A DNA stretch of 64,000 nt from NCBI RefSeq assembly GCF_002091955.1, contig NZ_MKKY01000036.1, positions 186,001-250,000 of the forward strand, given 5' to 3'. Positions 44,882 through 55,700 of the stretch are shown one piece after another. The notes under the pieces were generated by a model, which had not been told where the DNA came from, searched no databases, and saw nothing but the letters and a program-made list of their open reading frames with translations. This DNA comes from Rhodococcus sp. 1168 (GTDB lineage Bacteria > Actinomycetota > Actinomycetes > Mycobacteriales > Mycobacteriaceae). Positions within the stretch are counted from its first letter, which is position 1, and each line of letters begins with the position of its first letter. Made by a program: the position numbers and the translations under genes.

Positions 44882-46291
44882 TCAGTGCACCAACCAACCA
44901 CACGGCGCCGCGAGGTCCGCAGCACCCTCAGGGCCCATCGACCCCTCCGCGTACGGCTTCACCTCGGGTGGATCGTTCAACAGCGGTGCCGCGACCTCCC
45001 AGACGTGTGCGAGCCCGTCGGGCCGGGTGAACAACGAACGATCACCGTTGAGCACGTCGAGAATCAGGCGTGAGTACGGCGACAGTGGGTCGGCGTTGGG
45101 AACGGACGGCAACGGCAGAGACAGATGCCCGACGGACAGGTCGAAATCCGGTCCCGGCTCCTTCACCGTCATCGCCATGTCGATCGAGCCGCTGCCGGAC
45201 AAGTCGAAGGACAGCACCGCACCGTCGTCCGGGAGATCGGTCAGCGGGCTGTTCTCCGGCTTCCGAAACACCAGAGACACCCGCTGAGCACTGACTCCCA
45301 ACATCTTTCCGGTTCGAAGCAAGAACGGCACGTCGCGCCATCGATCGGTGTCGACCCACAGCTTTGCTGCGACGAACGTATCCACGGTCGAATCGTCGGC
45401 GACACCCTCGACGTCGCGATAGCCGTCGTACTGACCGAGTACGACCTCGGCCGTGTCGATCGGCCGGAAGCAGCCGATGACCGTTTCTCGGGCGGATTGC
45501 AGATCGTCGGCGGCCAACGACGCAGGAGGCTCCATCGCGATCTCGGCAGCGACCTGAAAGAGGTGAGTCACCAACATGTCGAGCACGGCCCCGGTGCTGT
45601 CGTAGAACTCGGCTCGGTCGTCGATGTTCAGAGTCTCGGGGACATCGATCTGCACCTGAGCCACGTGTTCGGCGTTCCAGATGCCGTCGATCATTCCGTT
45701 CGCGAACCGCAGGACGTGCAGGTTCTGGGTCGCTTCCTTGCCGAGGAAGTGGTCGATTCGGTAGACCTGCTTCTCGTCGAGAACCTCGTGCACCACCTTG
45801 TCGAGCTCTTCGAAATCGTGCTGCGACGTGCCGAACGGCTTCTCGTACACCACCCGTGCACCGGCGGCGAGATCGTGCGCACCGAGGGCCTTGGTGTAGT
45901 CCTGAAACGTGCTCGGCGGCAGAGCGATGTAGTGCACCAACTGCGCGTCCTCGCCCACCTCTTCTTTGGCCGACGCCACCACCTCCGGTAGCGCACCCGG
46001 GTCTTCGACGGTGAATCCATTGCCTGCGAATCGGATCCGTTTCGCGAACTCGTCCCAGTCCTTGCTGCCGAGTTCGGAGCCGTATTCCTTCAACGCACCG
46101 TGGACGTGGTCGCGGAACTCCTCGTCGGGGGTGTCGTGTCGACCGTTACCGATGAGAAGCCACTTCTCCGGCAGCAGTCCCTCGACATGGAGTTGGTAGA
46201 ACGAGGGCAGGACCATGCGCTTCGCAAGGTCACCGGTCGCGCCGAACAGGACGAATATCGTAGGTTGCAGAGACGCCATGGATTCCATCAT
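44882..46291 (-). CDS. zwf: Glucose-6-phosphate 1-dehydrogenase
   Basis: A 469-residue enzyme oxidising glucose-6-phosphate to 6-phosphogluconolactone, supplying NADPH (or F420-independent reductant). N-terminal FVLFGATGDLAKRMVLPSFY, EKPFGTSQHDFEELD, active-site RIDHFLGKEATQNLHVLRFA and FYDSTGAVLDMLVTHLFQVA. It stands alone instead of within a transketolase-transaldolase cluster, so it may be a second, accessory Zwf. Start MMESMASLQ or, four codons in, MASLQ. Confidence 0.94.
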   Translation of the reverse strand: MMESMASLQPTIFVLFGATGDLAKRMVLPSFYQLHVEGLLPEKWLLIGNGRHDTPDEEFRDHVHGALKEYGSELGSKDWDEFAKRIRFAGNGFTVEDPGALPEVVASAKEEVGEDAQLVHYIALPPSTFQDYTKALGAHDLAAGARVVYEKPFGTSQHDFEELDKVVHEVLDEKQVYRIDHFLGKEATQNLHVLRFANGMIDGIWNAEHVAQVQIDVPETLNIDDRAEFYDSTGAVLDMLVTHLFQVAAEIAMEPPASLAADDLQSARETVIGCFRPIDTAEVVLGQYDGYRDVEGVADDSTVDTFVAAKLWVDTDRWRDVPFLLRTGKMLGVSAQRVSLVFRKPENSPLTDLPDDGAVLSFDLSGSGSIDMAMTVKEPGPDFDLSVGHLSLPLPSVPNADPLSPYSRLILDVLNGDRSLFTRPDGLAHVWEVAAPLLNDPPEVKPYAEGSMGPEGAADLAAPCGWLVH

Positions 46292-46311
46292 GCCCTCACC
46301 GATCGTGTGGT

Positions 46312-46932
46312 GTGGTTAAAGTCGATCTGGTGACACGATCGAAATTCCACGGGGAGATCTACGGGATGGGCACGTCCTCGGGCACACGCATCGTCGTCGG
46401 CAACTGGACGCGGTCTCCGCTCGGCACCTTCACCGACGTCATGGTCGAGTTCGAGAACAGCCACCGTCTACTCTTGGCCCCTGATGACGCGGTACGTGAA
46501 TTCGTTTCGGCCACATACACATTCGACGAGACAGTTATCACGTCGGTGACCTTCGAGCGCCTACCGGACGGATCGAGGAAAGTACAGGCCGGTCGATTGG
46601 ACCTGCGAATCCACACCGGCCGAATCACACCGCTCGGCGTGCTGCTGAAGCTCGTCCCCACAACCATCTCGACCGCCCCGTGGTTCTGCACCCTGACCGA
46701 CCCCATCGCCCGAGTGGCGCTCCGCGGCGTCCGCACCCGCGGCAGCGCCGGCGGTGGGCGTCGCGAGTACTACGGGGCTCACACCCAATACCGCGTCACC
46801 GCAGTCGAGGCGTCGTGGGACGGAAAGAATCTCGGCTCACTGACCCGCGTCACGCCACCGGTCCGATTCGGATTCGGTTCCACACCCCAGGCCCCGAGCG
46901 TCACCTACATCACCACCACCATCGACGACTGA
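46312..46932 (+). CDS. Conserved hypothetical protein
   Basis: A 206-residue soluble protein without recognised family. It is rich in beta-strand: SSGTRIVVGNWTRSPLGTFT, VMVEFENSHRLLLAP, FVSATYTFDETVITSVTFER and a C-terminus VRFGFGSTPQAPSVTYIT. It has no signal peptide or membrane helix. Start uncertain: GTG 46312 or GTG 46330 (MTRSKFHGEIYG). Divergent from zwf by 20 bp, convergent with pncA by 4 bp. Codon use is normal, so the gene is real. Confidence 0.65.
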   Translation: MVKVDLVTRSKFHGEIYGMGTSSGTRIVVGNWTRSPLGTFTDVMVEFENSHRLLLAPDDAVREFVSATYTFDETVITSVTFERLPDGSRKVQAGRLDLRIHTGRITPLGVLLKLVPTTISTAPWFCTLTDPIARVALRGVRTRGSAGGGRREYYGAHTQYRVTAVEASWDGKNLGSLTRVTPPVRFGFGSTPQAPSVTYITTTIDD

Positions 46933-46936
46933 CTCG

Positions 46937-47509
46937 TCAGACCAGCACTGCACCCGCGGCGACGAGCTCGGTCAGCGCCTTCTCCGAGGACTCGGGAGCA
47001 ACGCCGGCAATCAGATCGGTGAGAATACGTACCTTCAGCCCGAGAGCGATCGCGTCGAGAGCCGAAGCTCGCACGCAGTAGTCGGTAGCCAGTCCGACGA
47101 CATCGAGATCGGTCACCTCGTTGACTCGCAGCACCTCGGGCAACGTGACGCCCCCGTCGGTGATGCCTTCGAACGCCGAGTACGACGGCTTCCCCTGGCC
47201 CTTGTAGACGTGCACGTCCACCGATCCGGTGACGAACTCACCGTGGTACTCCGACCCGACCGTGTCCGCGACGCAGTGCATGGGCCACGTGTCGACGAAG
47301 TTGGGCGCCCCATCGGTCGCGAAGTGGCCACCGTTGTCGCCGACAGCATCGTGCCAGTCACGCGAGGCAACGATGACGTCGTACTCGTCGCCCTTCTTCG
47401 CCAACAACTCACTGACCTTGCGCGCTACTTCACCGCCGCCGTCGATGCCGAGGGCTCCGCCCTCGGTGAAATCGTTCTGTACATCCACTACCAACAAAGC
47501 ACGAGTCAT
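46937..47509 (-). CDS. pncA: Nicotinamidase
   Basis: A 190-residue isochorismatase-fold amidase turning nicotinamide into nicotinate for NAD salvage. Catalytic Asp in LLVVDVQNDFTEGGALG, metal ligands in VASRDWHDAVGDNGGHF, catalytic Cys in LATDYCVRASALDAIALG. These match PncA including the cis-peptide region WPMHCVADTVGSEYH. Divergent from the MOSC gene with 26 bp between starts. Confidence 0.93.
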   Translation of the reverse strand: MTRALLVVDVQNDFTEGGALGIDGGGEVARKVSELLAKKGDEYDVIVASRDWHDAVGDNGGHFATDGAPNFVDTWPMHCVADTVGSEYHGEFVTGSVDVHVYKGQGKPSYSAFEGITDGGVTLPEVLRVNEVTDLDVVGLATDYCVRASALDAIALGLKVRILTDLIAGVAPESSEKALTELVAAGAVLV

Positions 47510-47535
47510 GAGGACCAGTATCCTCTGAACGTGAG

Positions 47536-48327
47536 ATGGGCATGAACGTAACGGTGGCCGAACTGATGTGCTATCCGGTCAAGGGGTGTGCGGGAGTGTC
47601 TCTCCGCACCGCGCCGATGACGTTCCGGGGACTCGAACACGATCGCGAGTTCATGATCGTGGGCGCGAACGGATCGTTCCGCAGTCAACGCAGCGACCCT
47701 GTCCTCGCCGTCGTCCATCCCTCTATCGTCGAAGACGTCCTCACCCTCTCGCACGACGATTTCGGATCGATCGCCGTCGAGGTCAATCGGCATTCCCCGC
47801 TACGAGATGTCACGATGTTCGACGAACCATGTCAAGGCATCGACCAGGGCGACGACATTGCACGCTGGCTCGGTGAGATCCTCGGCGAGGAGTGTCGACT
47901 GGTCAGGATCACCTCGACTGCCCCTAGCTTCGCGGACAGCACCGCAGTCCACATCCTGTCCGATGCATCGATGCGCGGTCTGAACGCCCGGCTCGACACA
48001 CCGATTCCGTTCGATCGGTTCAGGCCCAACATCGTCGTCACCGGTTGGGCGGACGCGCACCGGGAAGACCTGGTACGCCTGGCCTCCGTCGGCACCTGCC
48101 GACTCGCGTTCGACAAGATTGCCATCCGGTGCGCCGTCACGACCGTCGAGCAAACGACCGGCATTCGCACCGGCCCCGAACCACTGCGTACCCTCGCCGC
48201 CTACCGCCGCGGCCCCACCAAAGGAGTCGTGTTCGGCGCGAAGTTCTCGGTGACCACCGTCGGCCGGGTGTCGGTCGGCGACGAGTTCACCGTTCTCGAA
48301 GAAGAATCCCCGGGTCTCGACCACTAG
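47536..48327 (+). CDS. MOSC-domain protein, mARC-like
   Basis: A 263-residue protein. The N-terminal MOSC beta-barrel (AELMCYPVKGCAGVSLRTAP, DREFMIVGANGSFRSQR) is followed by the MOSC domain: HILSDASMRGLNARLD, FRPNIVVTG and the Mo-cofactor cysteine in IAIRCAVTTVEQTTGIRTGP. The family, including human mARC and bacterial YcbX, reduces N-hydroxylated compounds using molybdenum cofactor. ATG 47536 or 47542. Its last 41 bp overlap the end of the convergent asparaginase gene. Confidence 0.87.
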   Translation: MGMNVTVAELMCYPVKGCAGVSLRTAPMTFRGLEHDREFMIVGANGSFRSQRSDPVLAVVHPSIVEDVLTLSHDDFGSIAVEVNRHSPLRDVTMFDEPCQGIDQGDDIARWLGEILGEECRLVRITSTAPSFADSTAVHILSDASMRGLNARLDTPIPFDRFRPNIVVTGWADAHREDLVRLASVGTCRLAFDKIAIRCAVTTVEQTTGIRTGPEPLRTLAAYRRGPTKGVVFGAKFSVTTVGRVSVGDEFTVLEEESPGLDH

Positions 48328-49186
48328 CGATCTGCACGGCGAGCAGAATTCGCGCCTGACCCGCTCGCAGTGGTGAGAACCCTGCGCCGGCATCGACGAG
48401 GTCCGCACCGCCACCTCCGCCGCCGTAGCTCGGTTCGACAGAGCCGAGCGGAACCCTCGTCGTGACGACCACGGGGATCCCTGCGGCCGTGGCACGCTTC
48501 ACCGCTGCCACGACCATGCTGTTCGTGTTCCCCGAACCGAGTGCCTGCAGCACGAGCCCCTGACTTCCTGCGCCGAGGTACGCATCGATGGCGACCGCAT
48601 CCACACCTGGGTACAGCGCAACGATGTCGACTCTGGTGTCCGAAATTTTCCGACGGTCGAAGACGGAGCGTTCCTGCGCCGATCCGAAAAATGCGTCCAG
48701 GTCGGATGTATGCCATTTCATCAAGCCGCGCGCAGGCAACGTTCTGCCACCGAAGGAAACGAGGACTCCCCTTCCCCTGCTACTCGGGTTCCGCACTGCT
48801 TCGATCGCTGCCGTGACGTTGTAGGGCCCATCGGGCTCGGCGTGATCCGAAGTCCGCTGCGCACCGGTGAACACCACCGGCCTCGGATCATCGTGGAACA
48901 AGTCTACGAGAAGTGCCGTCTCCTCCATGGTGTCCGTACCGTGCAGAACCACGACGCCGACGCAGTCCGGATCGGTCAGCGCATTCGCGACAGCGTCGGC
49001 AACGGCGTCCATGTCGGCGAAGTCGAACGCCGAACTGTCCTTGGACAAGACCTCACGAACCTCGATATCAGCGGCCAACGCGAATCCGAGCGGATCACTG
49101 CCCGGACGGCTGATGCCGTTCTCGTCACGGCTACTGGCAATGGTTCCACCAGTGGTCAGCAGGGCGATGTGAGACACAGAAGTCAT
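48287..49186 (-). CDS. ansA: L-asparaginase
   Basis: A 299-residue type I/II-like asparaginase converting asparagine to aspartate and ammonia. Catalytic Thr in IALLTTGGTIASSRDENGIS, second Thr-Lys region VVVLHGTDTMEETALLVDL, FTGAQRTSDHAEPDGPYNV. No signal peptide, so cytoplasmic. ATG 49186 is chosen because the conserved TTGGT begins ten residues later; the longer frame carries no homology. Directly upstream on the same strand lies the remnant of an amino-acid permease, so the ancestral unit was permease-asparaginase. Confidence 0.93.
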   Translation of the reverse strand: MTSVSHIALLTTGGTIASSRDENGISRPGSDPLGFALAADIEVREVLSKDSSAFDFADMDAVADAVANALTDPDCVGVVVLHGTDTMEETALLVDLFHDDPRPVVFTGAQRTSDHAEPDGPYNVTAAIEAVRNPSSRGRGVLVSFGGRTLPARGLMKWHTSDLDAFFGSAQERSVFDRRKISDTRVDIVALYPGVDAVAIDAYLGAGSQGLVLQALGSGNTNSMVVAAVKRATAAGIPVVVTTRVPLGSVEPSYGGGGGGADLVDAGAGFSPLRAGQARILLAVQIASGRDPGILLRER

Positions 49187-49262
49187 ACCTCTCGTTCGGC
49201 TGCAGGAGTGCGAATCCTGTTGCGGCACAATTGCTATCCATTGGCCGGCATCGGCGTTGCAA

Positions 49263-49702
49263 TCAGGTGACAAGAGGCTTTTCGAATGCCTTCAATACAG
49301 ATACCGTCAAGCCTAGTGTGGGGAATCCTGGATACCGTGCATCGAACATCAGAAGCTTCGCTCGCGTTACCGCCCCGGGCCGGGCGAGCAACCAGAAATT
49401 CAACTGGCACGCGACGATGATCGCCCACTGATGATGCCGATCCCGAAAAGGGTGATCACGGTCTCGAACGCTTTTGCCGGAACGATCGCCTTGAGTCCAA
49501 CACTGACGGAAGTCTATATCGACGTCAGGGCACTTCAACCGTACGGAACGACGGGACTTGACCACCCGGGGCAACGAACCTAGGAGCAGAACCCGTGACA
49601 GCCATCGCATGCAGAATGCGTCCGGTTGAATACAACCCCGCAATAGGTGAGGAGCGTGCTGCGGTGAGCACGACGAAGAAGTCGTGAAATTCGAGTTCCA
49701 GT
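49263..49702 (-). pseudogene. Amino-acid (probably asparagine) permease remnant
   Basis: On the minus strand, fragments of the C-terminal half of an AnsP/GabP-type APC permease appear in order but in different frames. [20 protein letters not shown] and [17 protein letters not shown] (helix 8 region) come first. KAIVPAKAFETVITLFGIGI follows, then QWAIIVACQLNFWLLARPGA and FDARYPGFPTLGLTVSVLKA ending FEKPLVT. At least two frameshifts separate them, and the first half of the gene is absent: homology stops where the first CRISPR repeat begins. It presumably supplied asparagine for the adjacent ansA. Confidence 0.8.
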
Positions 49703-52700
49703 GGGCTCATCCCCGCGTCCGCGGGGAGCACTTCGAGCCTGCCCGAGTTGCGCTGAACGACTGGGGCTCATCCCCGCGTCCGCGGGGAGCACGTTGTGCG
49801 GGCACTCGATTCAATGCGTGTTGGGGGCTCATCCCCGCGTCCGCGGGGAGCACATTGAGCGCCGCAGTCTCGAGCGCCTTGCCCCGGGCTCATCCCCGCG
49901 TCCGCGGGGAGCACGCCGCCATCACATGTTCGGCTATCTCGCTCGGGGACTCGTCCCCGCGTCCGCGGGGAGCACCTGATGCTGCCCCCGACTTCAGTTC
50001 GCCGGCAGGGCTCATCCCCGCGTCCGCGGGGAGCACTGCCGAAGGCCCCGTCTGGTAGGTAGTCCGATGGGCTCATCCCCGCGTCCGCGAGGAGCACAGC
50101 GCTTCCATGTCCGGTCAAGCACTCGTCGTGGGCTCATCCCCGCGTCCGCGGGGAGCACTCGGCCGGTCTCGCCGCGGCCGTCTCGTTCCTGGGCTCATCC
50201 CCGCGTCCGCGGGGAGCACGCCTCTGCGCCGGTTTCGTCGGAGCCGTTCAGGGGCTCATCCCCGCGTCCGCGGGGGCACACCGTCACGCCGCCACCGTCG
50301 CCGCAGCCGCAGGGCTCATCCCCGCGTCCGCGGGGAGCACGCGAAGGCGGGCGGGACGTGGTTGGTGCTGGTGGGCTCATCCCCGCGTCCGCGGGGAGCA
50401 CGGCGGCATGTCGTCGCGCGCACTGCAGGACAAGGGCTCATCCCCGCGTCCGCGGGGAGCACGATGAAGGCACCGAGGAAATCCTTGTTCGGTCGGGCTC
50501 ATCCCCGCGCCCGCGGGGAGCACCGTCGGTACGACTGCGGTGGGTTCGATGGTGGGGGCTCATCCCCGCGTCCGCGGGGAGCACCCATTCCCGGACGGAT
50601 TCGGCATCGGTGGGGAGGGCTCATCCCCGCGTCCGCGGGGAGCACATGATGCTGAGCAGATGTTTCAGTGGGCTTTGGGGCTCATCCCCGCGTCCGCGGG
50701 GAGCACCCCTTGATGACATCCTGGGCGACCTGCCACGCGGGCTCATCCCCGCGTCCGCGGGGAGCACACGCCCCGGTTGATGTACCGGTTGATCCTCCCG
50801 GGCTCATCCCCGCGTCCGCGGGGAGCACTGTCTTCCGTTCTCGTATGGACCTACGTTTCCGGGCTCATCCCCGCGTCCGCGGGGAGCACGCCCTTCACCA
50901 ACGGCACTGCTGTGGTGGTGAGGGCTCATCCCCGCGTCCGCGGGGAGCACACACATGGGTCCGCAGTTGCGCGAGCATGAACGGGGCTCATCCCCGCGTC
51001 CGCGGGGAGCACTGATGCGCTCCGAAAGTTTTTGGAGCTTGAGGGGGCTCATCCCCGCGTCCGCGGGGAGCACTACTCGGAGACGATTGTGACGACGGCG
51101 GCGTCGGGCTCATCCCCGCGTCCGCGGGGAGCACTTTCGGAGTGGGTCGATATTGATGAACCGAATGGGCTCATCCCCGCGTCCGCGGGGAGCACCGGAT
51201 AAGCTCACTAATGCGTCGGCGGGCATTGGGCTCATCCCCGCGTCCGCGGGGAGCACTTTGCTGTGCCCAAAACATATGCCCCACAGGGGGGCTCATCCCC
51301 GCGTCCGCGGGGAGCACATGTGCCACGCCACAACGATGTACGGACCGCCGGGCTCATCCCCGCGTCCGCGGGGAGCACGGTGTGGGTGGTGGGCGTTTGT
51401 GATTGTCGGCGGGCTCATCCCCGCGTCCGCGGGGAGCACACGTCGGGACAGTTCGTGGGCATGTCCTCACTGGGCTCATCCCCGCGTCCGCGGGGAGCAC
51501 TTGCCGGACACGACTATGCGTGTCTCTGTGGCGGGCTCATCCCCGCGTCCGCGGGGAGCACGTAGCCTTCGACACCCTCTAGTAGGTCGAGGCGGGGCTC
51601 ATCCCCGCGTCCGCGGGGAGCACTGATGTCTTCCCCTGTGACGCCGTTCCCTGAGGGGCTCATCCCCGCGTCCGCGGGGAGCACGCGGCTGCGAGATTGT
51701 TTGCGGCGTGATGGGCGGGCTCATCCCCGCGTCCGCGGGGAGCACATGCTGTGGAGCGTCAGGGTGCGGCGGCTGAGGGGCTCATCCCCGCGTCCGCGGG
51801 GAGCACCGCAACGGGCGGCCGCGCGCATCGATATATCGTGGCTCATCCCCGCGTCCGCGGGGAGCACCGTGGGGTGCAGCGTACGGGCCTGTCCCGAATG
51901 GGCTCATCCCCGCGTCCGCGGGGAGCACATCGCAGCCGACAAGCCGCCCGCTTCTCTGATGGGCTCATCCCCGCGTCCGCGGGGAGCACATGGTCACCCC
52001 TACCGGCCCCGGAATCCGTGGGGGGCTCATCCCCGCGTCCGCGGGGAGCACGCGCTATCGGGTTGATTCTTGCTGGCATGAATGGGCTCATCCCCGCGTC
52101 CGCGGGGAGCACCCCTTCTCCCAGGAGGCTAGAAAAGTATGGCTGGGCTCATCCCCGCGTCCGCGGGGAGCACTTGCGGAATTTGCAGGTGTATGCGCCG
52201 GCTGTGGGCTCATCCCCGCGTCCGCGGGGAGCACGCAGGCTGTCCAGTATGTGGCGCGGGCTACTCGGGCTCATCCCCGCGTCCGCGGGGAGCACGTTGA
52301 GGCGGGGGACAACCCCAGATGTTGATCGGGGGCTCATCCCCGCGTCCGCGGGGAGCACCGCCCACGAGCTGGTTGGGTCGTGCCTCCTGGGGGCTCATCC
52401 CCGCGTCCGCGGGGAGCACCAGTGACACCTAAGGCCTTCAACGCCAACTCAGGGCTCATCCCCGCGTCCGCGGGGAGCACATCGCGGAGGAGGCGCAGAT
52501 GATGGCCCCTGTGGGCTCATCCCCGCGTCCGCGGGGAGCACCGAAATACGTGCAAGGTCTTTCTTGCTTTTGCGGGCTCATCCCCGCGTCCGCGGGGAGC
52601 ACAGTGGGTTATGAGTGGTGTGAATGTTGGGCGTGGGCTCATCCCCGCGTCCGCGGGGAGCACCTTCACATCACTGCCTTGCGCGGCGAGGTGAGGGGCT

Positions 52701-55700
52701 CATCCCCGCGTCCGCGGGGAGCACGTCAACGACCGCTTCGGTCTTGACGTTTCAGAGGGCTCATCCCCGCGTCCGCGGGGAGCACTGTCGTCCAATGTCT
52801 CGGTAGGAGAGTCCTTGGGGCTCATCCCCGCGTCCGCGGGGAGCACTTGGGCCGGTCACGTTGCCACCGATGCGCCCTGGGCTCATCCCCGCGTCCGCGG
52901 GGAGCACGTCAACTTTGACCACAAACTTTTGGACCTGTCGGGCTCATCCCCGCGTCCGCGGGGAGCACGACGGGACGATCGTTGTCGGCACGGTCGCGGT
53001 GGGCTCATCCCCGCGTCCGCGGGGAGCACGTCACAGACCTCGACCTGAATGTCATCGACGAGGGCTCATCCCCGCGTCCGCGGGGAGCACGCGCTGAGAG
53101 TTGCGTTGACTTCCCCGACTGCGGGCTCATCCCCGCGTCCGCGGGGAGCACATCGGCGGTATCGCGCAACTGATTTCGATGCTGGGCTCATCCCCGCGTC
53201 CGCGGGGAGCACACGACAGGAGACTAAGCCACCTGTGTGCCGCCGGGCTCATCCCCGCGTCCGCGGGGAGCACGGTATCCCCACAGACCCGAAAATTGTG
53301 GATGCGGGCTCATCCCCGCGTCCGCGGGGAGCACGCCGCTACAAGAAAAACGGTACGGGCGTACCTGGGCTCATCCCCGCGTCCGCGGGGAGCACGAACT
53401 CGCGCACTGGGTAGCCGAGGGTGCCGCGGGCTCATCCCCGCGTCCGCGGGGAGCACTGGCAGTCCGCGTCCGGCGTGCTGTCGGGTTCGGGCTCATCCCC
53501 GCGTCCGCGGGGAGCACCACTTCTTGGACTTGGAGGCTCACCTGTGGGTGGGCTCATCCCCGCGTCCGCGGGGAGCACTCGGGGGTGTCGCGGTCTCGGC
53601 TGCGGTCGTCGGGCTCATCCCCGCGTCCGCGGGGAGCACACGCTGGACACCGCAGGCGGGCAGGTATGGGAGGGCTCATCCCCGCGTCCGCGGGGAGCAC
53701 AGATGTTCGGTGCGTGTAGCGAATTGGGGGCCGGGCTCATCCCCGCGTCCGCGGGGAGCACCGTCTGCCACTTATCGGCATCGATGCGAACGAGGGCTCA
53801 TCCCCGCGTCCGCGGGGAGCACCCGCCGAGACTGTAGGAGATCAGCCCGACCGGGGGCTCATCCCCGCGTCCGCGGGGAGCACGATGATGTTGCGGTCGC
53901 GGAGTTTCGCATTCAGGGCTCATCCCCGCGTCCGCGGGGAGCACCTGTGGCAGCATCCGCACACTCAGAACGAGCAGGGCTCATCCCCGCGTCCGCGGGG
54001 AGCACACACGTCGAATCCGTTGCCGATTCGTTCGTGGGGGCTCATCCCCGCGTCCGCGGGGAGCACGTTTGGGTTTTGGTTGGGTTAGGCGGCGGCGTGG
54101 GCTCATCCCCGCGTCCGCGGGGAGCACTCGGTGTCGGCATGACGGGCTTCATCTCCGGCGGCTCATCCCCGCGTCCGCGGGGAGCACAAGGGTTTGTGGC
54201 GGTCGGATGCGCACATTTCGGGCTCATCCCCGCGTCCGCGGGGAGCACATGACACGCTAACGCGCGTCCGTGTCGGATCCGGGCTCATCCCCGCGTCCGC
54301 GGGGAGCACCAATGACTGAACTCGCCAAAGGTGGGTTTAGTGGGCTCATCCCCGCGTCCGCGGGGAGCACGATGAGGCTTTCTTGGAGCGTGAGAGTATC
54401 GGGGGCTCATCCCCGCGTCCGCGGGGAGCACATGGTTTCTCGCCGACTCTGTTGCTCGTGTGTGGGCTCATCCCCGCGTCCGCGGGGAGCACCCACGTCG
54501 ATGCACCCAGGCCGACGCCGATCAGGGCTCATCCCCGCGTCCGCGGGGAGCACGAACTGAAGCACATCCTGTGTTGGTCGAATCCGGGCTCATCCCCGCG
54601 TCCGCGGGGAGCACGAACGGAGGAGAGGTTGCCTCGGAGAGGGATAGGGCTCATCCCCGCGTCCGCGGGGAGCACTGCGCGATACCGCCGATCAGCCCAC
54701 CGAAAAGGGGCTCATCCCCGCGTCCGCGGGGAGCACATGGTGTAGCTGTCGGGCCTGTTCCACCTGTTGGGCTCATCCCCGCGTCCGCGGGGAGCACAAC
54801 CCGATCTGGAACTCAGGTGGGAAAAGGTTGGGCTCATCCCCGCGTCCGCGGGGAGCACATCTTTTTGGTGTCTAATGGTGGTTCGTGGTCGGGGCTCATC
54901 CCCGCGTCCGCGGGGAGCACGCATCCTGTTGAGCATCCAAATTCTTGAACTCGGGCTCATCCCCGCGTCCGCGGGGAGCACGTACGGGCGAAGAAGCCCG
55001 CAAGCGAGTAGAAGGGCTCATCCCCGCGTCCGCGGGGAGCACTTGGGCAATTCATCTACCTGCCGACCGCTGGAGGGCTCATCCCCGCGTCCGCGGGGAG
55101 CACTTCGGAAGGCTGTGATCTTGGGTGCGCCTGATGGGCTCATCCCCGCGTCCGCGGGGAGCACCGGTGGGCGGACAGCGGAAGTCCTCGCCGAGCAGGG
55201 CTCATCCCCGCGTCCGCGGGGAGCACCATTGTGGGCGAGGAACTCGATAAGTTGGTCAGGGCTCATCCCCGCGTCCGCGGGGAGCACTCAGATGCCGGTG
55301 ACGGTGTCGATCTTGATTTGGGCTCATCCCCGCGTCCGCGGGGAGCACAGTTGAGCCAGTCGACGTCACCGAAACCACCCGGGCTCATCCCCGCGTCCGC
55401 GGGGAGCACTTGCCGCCATCGCCGCCCGAACCGGCAGCAGAGGGCTCATCCCCGCGTCCGCGGGGAGCACTTTCGACTTCGAGCTTCCAGTCTCTTGCGA
55501 GTGGGCTCATCCCCGCGTCCGCGGGGAGCACGGTTTTCTTGCCGATGGGCGGTACAAGACTCAGGGCTCATCCCCGCGTCCGCGGGGAGCACTTCACCAT
55601 CACCGGACCGATCACCACCCCAACGGGCTCATCCCCGCGTCCGCGGGGAGCACCTCAGGTCGAGGTCGTATCCGTCGATGTTTACGGGCTCATCCCCGCG

